Assembly: GCA_050732635.1 (NCBI GenBank)
Contig: JBOHRE010000036.1
Span: forward strand, 1 to 28,904
Direction of reading: 5' to 3'
Length of the DNA: 28,904 nucleotides
Source: JBOHRE01 sp050732635
GTDB lineage: Bacteria; Gemmatimonadota; Gemmatimonadetes; Longimicrobiales; RSA9
Shown: positions 23,603 to 28,904 of the stretch, piece after piece
How the letters are laid out: each line of letters starts with the position of its first letter
How positions within the stretch are numbered: position 1 is the stretch's first letter
Notes under the pieces: generated by a model
What the model was told of the DNA's origin: nothing
Databases searched by the model: none
Seen by the model: only the letters and a program-made list of their open reading frames with translations
Program-made: the position numbers and the translations under genes

Positions 23603-24202
23603 ATGGCGACTGGAAAGACGGTGCGGCGCTGGCCGTGCATCGAGATCACGAAGACGACGAGCTGGGGGGCGTCGGCACCGCCGGAGCGGCTGGGCGATTA
23701 CGCGACGCTGGTGGCGTGGGCGGAGCGGGAGGGGCTGTTGAGCGGCGTGGAGAGCCGCGAGCTGAAGCGGGCGGCGTCGGCCGATCCCGCAGGCGCGGAG
23801 CGGGTGCGGGCCGAGGCGCTGCGTCTGCGCGGCGTGCTCTACCGGGTGCTGAGCGGGTTGGCACGCGGGCGGACGCCGCGGGCTGTGGACCTCGAGGCGC
23901 TGAGCGAGGCGGCGGCGCGCGTGCTGCCCCAGCGACGGTTGAGGCGAGAGGGCAGTAGGATCGCGTGGTCCTGGTTGCGCTCGGCCGATCTGGAACGGCC
24001 GCTGTGGCCCGTGGTGGCGTCGGCTGCGGAGTTACTGGTGGATGGGCCGGTGGACCGGCTGAAGGCGTGCGACGCGGATGACTGTGGCTGGCTGTTTCTG
24101 GACGAAAGCCGCAACCGGAGCCGGCGCTGGTGCGACATGGCGGAATGCGGCAACCGTGCGAAGGTGAGGCGGTATCGCGCGCGCCGTCGGGACGCGGAGT
24201 GA
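23603..24202 (+). CDS. ABATE/CGNR zinc-finger transcriptional regulator
   Basis: Read from ATG 23603 the product has 199 residues. The N-terminal ABATE-like region (about 1-150) is helical, with GDYATLVAWAEREGLL near 31. The C-terminal CGNR zinc finger (155-192) has C156, C161, C177 and C182, including the intact CGNR motif at 182-185, and an Arg-rich DNA-binding end. Members are stress-linked transcription factors of uncertain ligand. A GTG at 23585 would add six residues across the operator-like motif and is less likely. The epimerase gene follows on the same strand. Confidence 0.9.
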   Translation: MATGKTVRRWPCIEITKTTSWGASAPPERLGDYATLVAWAEREGLLSGVESRELKRAASADPAGAERVRAEALRLRGVLYRVLSGLARGRTPRAVDLEALSEAAARVLPQRRLRREGSRIAWSWLRSADLERPLWPVVASAAELLVDGPVDRLKACDADDCGWLFLDESRNRSRRWCDMAECGNRAKVRRYRARRRDAE

Positions 24203-24261
24203 GGGTTGTGGGCGACGTCGCCCCCGGAGGATCGTTGCTGACCCGAACAGGCGCGCAGCGG

Positions 24262-25296
24262 ATGCGGATCGAAAGCGAGGTGCTGGAGCTGCGGACGCGG
24301 CATGCGTTCCACATTGCGCGGGCGGCCGGCGCGTCGGTGCGACGGACGGTGTGGGTGAGGCTGATTGCGGCGGACGGGGTGGAGGGCTGGGGCGAGGCGC
24401 CGGTGAGCACGCCGTACTACGGCGAAACGGCGGAGACCGTACGGGAGGTGCTGCCAGCGTATGCGGCCCGGCTGTCCGGCGTGGAGGGGCGGGCGGTGCT
24501 GTCGCTGGAGAGGCTGGAGGTCGAGCTGCAAGGCGTGGCTGCGGGCAACGCGAGCGCGCGGGCGGCGGTGAGTGCGGCGCTGCATGACCTGGCCGGTCAG
24601 CGTCTGGGGGTCCCCGTTTGGCAGCTCATGGGACTGGTCGGCGACGCGCCTATCTCGTCGTTCACGATCGGCATCGACGCGCCGGGCGTCATGCGTGAGA
24701 AACTGCGGGAGGCACGTGGTTACGGCGTGCTCAAGCTGAAGGTCGGCACGGCGCGGGATGAGGAGCTGCTGGCGCTGGTGCGCGAGGAGCGGCCGGACGC
24801 CCGGCTGCGGGTCGATGCGAACACCGCGTGGACCGTGGCAGCGGCACGCGCCGCGCTGCCGCTGCTCGAGGCCTACGATGTCGAGCTGGTGGAGCAGCCG
24901 CTGGCGCCGGACGATCTGGACGGCTTCACCGCGCTACGGTCGCAGGCGCGTCTGCCGATCGTCGCGGATGAATCGTGCCGCACGGTGGCGGATGTCGTTC
25001 GGCTGGCCGATCGCGTCGACGGCATCAACATCAAGCTCGCGAAGTGCGGCTCGTTGCGCGAAGCGGTGCGGATGATCCACGTGGCGCGGGCGCACGGGCT
25101 GCGCGTGATGCTGGGCTGCATGGTGGAGTCGACGCTGGGCATCGCGGCCGCCGTGCAGCTCGCGCCGCTGGCGGATTGGGTCGACCTGGACGGCGCGGCG
25201 CTGGTCGCGAACGACCCTTTCAGCGGACCTGGCTTGGAGCCGGACGGCCGTGTCCGCTTCAACGCGGAGCCGGGACTCGGCGTGCGGCGCGGTTAG
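24262..25296 (+). CDS. Dipeptide epimerase (L-Ala-D/L-Glu epimerase type), enolase superfamily
   Basis: Read from ATG 24262 the product has 344 residues. It carries the muconate-lactonizing subgroup residues: the KxK motif K158/K160 in LKLKVG, metal ligands D185 (RVDANTAW), E211 (VEQPL) and D236 (VADES), and the second catalytic lysine K258 (INIKLAKCG). The DLDG at 308-311 gives the DxD motif that binds the dipeptide amino group. It interconverts L-Ala-D-Glu and L-Ala-L-Glu or similar dipeptides, typically in murein peptide recycling. A TTG at 24235, preceded by GGAGG, is in frame and may be the real start, nine residues longer. Confidence 0.9.
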   Translation: MRIESEVLELRTRHAFHIARAAGASVRRTVWVRLIAADGVEGWGEAPVSTPYYGETAETVREVLPAYAARLSGVEGRAVLSLERLEVELQGVAAGNASARAAVSAALHDLAGQRLGVPVWQLMGLVGDAPISSFTIGIDAPGVMREKLREARGYGVLKLKVGTARDEELLALVREERPDARLRVDANTAWTVAAARAALPLLEAYDVELVEQPLAPDDLDGFTALRSQARLPIVADESCRTVADVVRLADRVDGINIKLAKCGSLREAVRMIHVARAHGLRVMLGCMVESTLGIAAAVQLAPLADWVDLDGAALVANDPFSGPGLEPDGRVRFNAEPGLGVRRG

Positions 25297-25330
25297 CGCT
25301 CGGTTGCGCCCAGGACTGGGCCGCGAGCGG
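25297..25330. terminator. Hairpin between convergent epimerase and peroxiredoxin genes
   Basis: CGCTCG (25297-25302) pairs with CGAGCG (25324-25329), and an inner GCCC/GGGC helix (25308-25311 with 25318-25321) forms within. It occupies the 48-bp convergent gap. There is no T-run; on the minus strand a short run is absent as well. Confidence 0.4.
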
Positions 25331-25344
25331 CAAAACCCTGGAGG

Positions 25345-25806
25345 CTAGATTGCGTCGAGGTCCGCGAGGATCTGGGCGGCGTGCTGCTCAGGGCTGACCT
25401 TCGGATAGATCTTCTGGATGCGGCCCTGCTCGTCGATCACGAAGGTCGTGCGCTCGACGCCCATGTACGTGCGCCCGTAGTTCCGCTTCTGCTTCCACAC
25501 GCCGTAGCGCTCCGCTACCTGGTGCTCGGGATCGGCGAGCAGGCGGAAGTTCAGGCCGTACTTCTCCCTGAACTTGCGGTGTGAGGCGACGTCATCCGGG
25601 CTCACGCCGAAGACCTCGATGCCCCGCTCGCGGTAGTCGGCGATCGCATCTCGGAAGCTGCATGCTTCCTTGATGCAGCCGGGGGTGTCGTCCTTCGGAT
25701 AGAAATAGAGCACGGTCTTGCGGCCGTGAAGATCGGCCAGCCGCACAATCGAGCCGTCGTCGGCCGCTAGCTCGAACTCGGGCGCTGCTTCGGTTTCGAC
25801 TGGCAT
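25345..25806 (-). CDS. bcp: Thioredoxin-dependent peroxiredoxin, Bcp/PrxQ type
   Basis: The 153-residue protein has the PrxQ active site YPKDDTPGCIKEACSFRD. C44 is the peroxidatic cysteine and C49 the resolving cysteine, five residues on, as in atypical two-Cys Bcp enzymes. It reduces hydrogen peroxide and organic peroxides with thioredoxin. The ATG at 25806 has AAGGAAG five bases upstream; the in-frame extension to 25875 is rejected. The gene is convergent with the epimerase and follows the Spy-like gene on the same strand. Confidence 0.95.
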   Translation of the reverse strand: MPVETEAAPEFELAADDGSIVRLADLHGRKTVLYFYPKDDTPGCIKEACSFRDAIADYRERGIEVFGVSPDDVASHRKFREKYGLNFRLLADPEHQVAERYGVWKQKRNYGRTYMGVERTTFVIDEQGRIQKIYPKVSPEQHAAQILADLDAI

Positions 25807-25905
25807 TGCGCTTCCTTCGCTGGGGGCGGCGGGCAGGATGCGCGCCGCCGCACCCCCGCGGCAAGACCGGCTCAACGGCCGCCTGGAGCCTGTGGGCCCC
25901 GCGGC

Positions 25906-26598
25906 TCAGCGCCGCGGGCCGGCGGCGCCTCCGCGGCGCTCGCCGAGCCGCCGGAGTCGCAGCTCGTGCAGCTTTGCGCGCTGCTCCTCGGTCAGCACAT
26001 CCTCCACCGCCTGCAGCAGGTCGCGGCGCGCGGCCTGGAGCTCGCGCATGAGTTCGCGGCGAGCCTCCATCTGCGTCCGCAGCTCGGCACGCTCGACCTC
26101 GCTCAGGCTTTCCCACTGGGAGCGGCGCTGCTGCAGCTGCTCGCGCCGCTGCTCACGCTGCTGCTGCATCTGCTCGCTCATGCCGCGCAGGCGCTCGCGC
26201 AGCGAGTCGCGCTGCTGCTCGCTCACGCCGCGCATGCGTTCGCGCAGCGAGTCGCGCTGCTGCTCGCTCATGCCGCGCAGGCGTTCGCGGGCCGCGTCGC
26301 GCTGCTCAGCTCCCTGGCGGCGCATGCGGGAGCGCTCGGGCAGCGACTCGCGCATCGTCTGCAGCCGTTCGATCAATGGCCTGAGCCTGGCCTCGCCCTC
26401 GCGCTCGATGGCCTCGAGCTGTGCGACCTGCGCATCGCTCAGCTCGAGCTCGGCGCGGTGTTCCAGCAGCGCGGAGACAGGGGAAAATCGGCGCGGCTCG
26501 GCGGGGCGCTCGCCCGGCGGTGACGGCTGCTGCGCGGCCAGCGGCGCGGCGAGCAACAACGCGGCCAGTAGCCCTGCGGGCTCGAGCATTCTCGACAT
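25906..26598 (-). CDS. Spy/CpxP-like periplasmic protein with an internal 15-residue repeat
   Basis: Read from ATG 26598 (GAGGAAGG five bases upstream) the product has 230 residues. A signal peptide spans 1-22 (LLAALLLAAPLAAQQ). LSDAQVAQLEAI (53-64) and LTEEQRAKLHELR (202-214) are LTxxQ-type motifs of the CpxP/Spy family, which bind unfolded periplasmic proteins or sense envelope stress. Between them, residues 100-144 are three copies of a 15-residue unit, followed by Gln/Arg-rich helix, so the protein is expected to be a long charged alpha-helix. The family is usually near 160 residues, and the repeat accounts for much of the extra length. Confidence 0.85.
   Translation of the reverse strand: MSRMLEPAGLLAALLLAAPLAAQQPSPPGERPAEPRRFSPVSALLEHRAELELSDAQVAQLEAIEREGEARLRPLIERLQTMRESLPERSRMRRQGAEQRDAARERLRGMSEQQRDSLRERMRGVSEQQRDSLRERLRGMSEQMQQQREQRREQLQQRRSQWESLSEVERAELRTQMEARRELMRELQAARRDLLQAVEDVLTEEQRAKLHELRLRRLGERRGGAAGPRR
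26167..26301. repeat. Three 45-bp tandem repeats in the Spy-like gene
   Basis: The units encode RDAARERLRGMSEQQ, RDSLRERMRGVSEQQ and RDSLRERLRGMSEQM (minus strand). They are nearly identical at the DNA level, especially the second and third, which suggests recent duplication. Confidence 0.88.
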
Positions 26599-26761
26599 CT
26601 GTGCCTTCCTCAATGGTGACAGGTGAAATCGGTCCAACGTCGGCCCCCGCCGTCCAACCAGGCGCGGCCGAGGACGCCATCTTCTACGATGCCGCTGCAG
26701 GCCCGAACGTTAAGTACGCCGGCGCTTGGCCAGTGTGCCGCTCGCCGGTTAACTTTCGGGC

Positions 26762-28018
26762 ATGACTGAGATTCGTCGCAGGGATACGGTCAGCGTTGCG
26801 GTCGGCGGCGTAACGATCGGCGCCGGGCACCCCATCGTGGTGCAAGCGATGACCAACACGGACACTGCGGATGCCGAAGCAACGGCGGCGCAGGTGGCGG
26901 CGCTCGCGCACGCCGGCAGTGAGCTGGTCCGCATCACGGTGAACAACGAGGCCGCGGCGGCGGCGGTGCCCGAGATCCGGCGACGCCTGGAGGGGCGTGG
27001 CGTGGCGGTCCCGCTGATCGGCGACTTTCACTACAACGGCCACCTGCTGCTGCGGCAGCACCCTGAGTGCGCCGCGACGCTCGACAAGTATCGGATCAAT
27101 CCGGGCAATGTCGGCGCGAAGCGGCGCGACGAGAACTTCCGCACGATCATCGAGGTCGCGCTCGCTCACGCGAAGCCCGTACGGATCGGCGTGAACTGGG
27201 GCTCGCTCGATCAGCAGCTGTTGACGGAGCTGATGAACGCGAATGCGCGGCGGCCGGAGCCGCGCGAGGCGCGTGAGGTGATGATCGAGGCGATGATCCA
27301 GAGTGCACTGCGCTCCGCGGATCTGGCCGAGGAGAACGGGCTGGGCCACGACCGCATCCTGTTGAGCGCCAAGGTGTCCGGCGTGCAGGACCTGGTGGAC
27401 GTCTACAGCGATCTGGCCGGCCGCTGCGACTACCCGCTGCACCTGGGTCTGACCGAGGCCGGCATGGGCACCAAGGGGGTCGTGGCCAGCACGGCCGGTC
27501 TGGCGATTCTGCTGCAGCGCGGCATCGGCGACACGATCCGTGTGTCACTGACCCCGCGGCCCGGTGGGGACCGCACCGAGGAGGTGCAGGTGGCGCAGCA
27601 GATCCTGCAGTCGCTGGGGCTGCGCTCGTTTCTGCCGCAGGTCACGTCCTGCCCGGGGTGCGGCCGCACGACCAGCACGTTCTTCCAGGAGATGGCCGAG
27701 GCCATCCAGCGGCACATCCGCGAGCGAATGCCGGTGTGGCGCGAGCGCTTCCCCGGCGTCGAGGAGCTGAAGGTCGCCGTGATGGGCTGCGTCGTGAACG
27801 GCCCGGGTGAATCGAAACACGCCGACATCGGCATCTCGTTACCCGGCACCTTCGAGGAGCCGGTGGCTCCCGTTTTTGTGGACGGCCGACTGCACACCAC
27901 GCTGCGTGGCGAGAGCCTGGTGCCCGAATTCCTCCGTCTCCTCGAGGATTACGTCGCCAGCCGCTACTCTTCGCGGGCGGACGCGGGGGCCACGGGAGCG
28001 CTCGCCGGCCGGTCCTGA
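26762..28018 (+). CDS. ispG: 4-hydroxy-3-methylbut-2-en-1-yl diphosphate synthase (IspG/GcpE)
   Basis: The 418-residue protein converts ME-cPP to HMBPP in the MEP isoprenoid pathway, using a [4Fe-4S] cluster and reduced ferredoxin or flavodoxin. The cluster ligands are C297 and C300 (SCPGCGR) and C343 (GCVVNGPGE), with the fourth ligand E350. The N-terminal TIM barrel contains PIVVQAMTNTDTADAEAT (24-41) and KYRINPGNVG (109-118). Length fits the two-domain bacterial type. The last 20 residues (Ala/Gly/Arg) are a nonconserved tail. The start at ATG 26762 is divergent from the Spy-like gene. Confidence 0.97.
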   Translation: MTEIRRRDTVSVAVGGVTIGAGHPIVVQAMTNTDTADAEATAAQVAALAHAGSELVRITVNNEAAAAAVPEIRRRLEGRGVAVPLIGDFHYNGHLLLRQHPECAATLDKYRINPGNVGAKRRDENFRTIIEVALAHAKPVRIGVNWGSLDQQLLTELMNANARRPEPREAREVMIEAMIQSALRSADLAEENGLGHDRILLSAKVSGVQDLVDVYSDLAGRCDYPLHLGLTEAGMGTKGVVASTAGLAILLQRGIGDTIRVSLTPRPGGDRTEEVQVAQQILQSLGLRSFLPQVTSCPGCGRTTSTFFQEMAEAIQRHIRERMPVWRERFPGVEELKVAVMGCVVNGPGESKHADIGISLPGTFEEPVAPVFVDGRLHTTLRGESLVPEFLRLLEDYVASRYSSRADAGATGALAGRS

Positions 28019-28081
28019 GAGCGCCCTTGGCGGCAGTGCGCTCGCCGGGCGCGCGGCGGGCGGAGTCGGAACCGAAAAGCC

Positions 28082-28109
28082 GCCGCGGCGTCGTCGACAC
28101 GACGGCGGC
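28082..28109. terminator. Hairpin downstream of ispG
   Basis: CGTCGT (28089-28094) pairs with ACGACG (28099-28104) around a CGAC loop, extended by GCCGC/GCGGC (28082-28086 with 28105-28109) across a 2-base bulge. No T-run follows on the plus strand; on the minus strand a short CTTTTC is next. It may end the ispG transcript. Confidence 0.35.
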
Positions 28110-28146
28110 CCCGAAACTGGAACCGGACGGCTACTGGAAGTGTCGG

Positions 28147-28836
28147 ATGGGCATGAACTCTGACCGCCGGGCACGGTGGCCGGGCGTGCTGCTCGGGATC
28201 CTGTGCACCGCGGTGGCGTGCAGCGACATTGCCGGACCGGCGCTGCCGGGCGGCGGCGTGACTCGCCCGCCGCCGATCGCGCCGGACGGGGTGATCTACC
28301 GCGGCGCGACGAGCCAGCCGGCCGCCGCCGTCTGGACCCTGGCGAACGGCGTCGTTTACAGCGGCTACTCCACCGATCCGGCACACGCGCTGTACACGAT
28401 CCGTGACGGCGTCGTGTATCACGGCCTGTCCACCGCTCGTGACGACGCTCTGGTCGTCACCCGCGTCGGGGTGCTCTACGAGGGATTCACGACACACCCG
28501 AGCGCGGCGATCCTCAACTATACCGATGGCGTGCTGTACTCCGGCCCATCGGTCCGCCCGGATGCCGCGCTGTTCACCTTCTTCAACAACGTCGTATACG
28601 ACGGCTTCTCGCTCGATCCGTTCGACGCCGTCTACACATACGCCAGTGGCGTTGTCTACCGCGGCTTCTCCACCTTGCGCGCCGATGCCCTCTATACGAT
28701 TCGCGGCCGCACGATCTATCAGGGCGCCTCGACCGATCCGGCGACGGCGCTCTACACCTTCACCGGCATTGCCGGCATCAATGACTGGGTCTGCTGTTGT
28801 TCCTCGAAGACCGCACCATATTCGGCTCCTACCTGA
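28147..28836 (+). CDS. Lipoprotein with eight 20-residue repeats, apparently frameshifted at its 3' end
   Basis: Read from ATG 28147 (GGAAG six bases upstream) the product has 229 residues. The lipoprotein signal peptide ends in CTAVAC, with C25 lipidated, followed by a Pro/Gly linker. Residues 48-207 are eight uninterrupted units of exactly 20 residues, consensus G-V-V-Y-x-G-x-S-T-D-P-x-x-A-L-Y-T-x-x-x. This should give a regular beta structure such as a propeller or solenoid. No family is recognised. After residue 214 the open frame turns into WVCCCSSKTAP and stops. A frame one base earlier reads on from 28788 to a stop at 28881-28883 and contains EDRTIFGS, like the start of a ninth repeat. 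One base is probably missing, perhaps in the G-run 28787-28789. Confidence 0.72.
   Translation: MGMNSDRRARWPGVLLGILCTAVACSDIAGPALPGGGVTRPPPIAPDGVIYRGATSQPAAAVWTLANGVVYSGYSTDPAHALYTIRDGVVYHGLSTARDDALVVTRVGVLYEGFTTHPSAAILNYTDGVLYSGPSVRPDAALFTFFNNVVYDGFSLDPFDAVYTYASGVVYRGFSTLRADALYTIRGRTIYQGASTDPATALYTFTGIAGINDWVCCCSSKTAPYSAPT
28288..28767 (+). repeat. Eight 60-bp coding repeats
   Basis: The array spans exactly 480 bp with no indel between units. DNA identity between units is moderate while the protein period is perfect, so the repeat is old and kept by selection rather than a fresh expansion. Confidence 0.88.
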
Positions 28837-28878
28837 AGCTGTACCTGACCGACTGGATGCTGAGCTGGTACTGGTGGC

Positions 28879-28904
28879 GGTAATCGCCGCATGCGGCGAT
28901 TACC
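28879..28904. repeat. Perfect 26-bp palindrome at the window end
   Basis: GGTAATCGCCGCA is followed directly by its exact reverse complement. As RNA it would be an 11-bp stem with a 4-base loop, and it includes the stop codon of the shifted reading frame. It touches the last base of the window, so it may be a terminator or a fold-back artefact of a contig end. Confidence 0.85.

Overview
The window is GC-rich, densely coded bacterial DNA. Several gene pairs overlap by ATGA or TTGA, and TTG or GTG starts are common. Gene content suggests a free-living member of a lineage such as Gemmatimonadota: a DUF5916/CBM9-like outer-membrane protein, KorAB, a molybdenum hydroxylase with its maturation genes, and a non-mevalonate IspG. 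This placement is an inference from gene families; no rRNA or other marker gene is present to confirm it.

Layout. (1) 1-3412, minus strand: a molybdenum-hydroxylase maturation operon with a MocA-like nucleotidyltransferase, a long XdhC, a stand-alone XdhC N-domain and an Asp-box beta-propeller protein. (2) 3479-6223, plus: a secreted DUF5916 barrel protein. (3) 6236-6844, minus: a short self-contained unit made of a GEMM-I cyclic-di-GMP riboswitch, a 73-residue single-pass membrane protein, a structured 3' region and an intrinsic terminator. (4) 7216-12788, plus: the [2Fe-2S] subunit, a DinB-like protein and the molybdopterin subunit of a 4-hydroxybenzoyl-CoA-reductase-type enzyme, then an MHYT hybrid histidine kinase. 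(5) 12913-18107, minus: a cysteine-rich mini-protein, an NAD(P)H/ferredoxin-type flavoprotein and 2-oxoacid:ferredoxin oxidoreductase KorA and KorB. (6) 18272-22199, plus: nitroreductase, the FAD subunit with the extra [4Fe-4S] loop typical of HcrB, a class V aminotransferase, a YdcF-like protein and a small lipoprotein. (7) 22258-26598: EamA transporter (minus), CGNR regulator and dipeptide epimerase (plus), peroxiredoxin (minus), Spy/CpxP-like protein (minus). (8) 26762-28904, plus: ispG and a lipoprotein built of eight exact-period 20-residue repeats, with an apparent frameshift close to a 26-bp palindrome that forms the window end.

How the genes may work together. The maturation genes in region 1 could build and load the Mo cofactor of the three-subunit enzyme encoded in regions 4 and 6. 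4-Hydroxybenzoyl-CoA reductase draws electrons from low-potential ferredoxin. The KorAB/flavoprotein operon lying between its subunit genes is the kind of enzyme that can supply them. The MHYT kinase next door could be a redox or gas sensor. The true substrate of the Mo enzyme is not shown by the sequence.

The most unexpected element is the c-di-GMP riboswitch in front of an orphan micro-membrane protein. A second theme is short G/C-rich hexamer or heptamer arrays at gene boundaries, which in three cases have become protein-coding.
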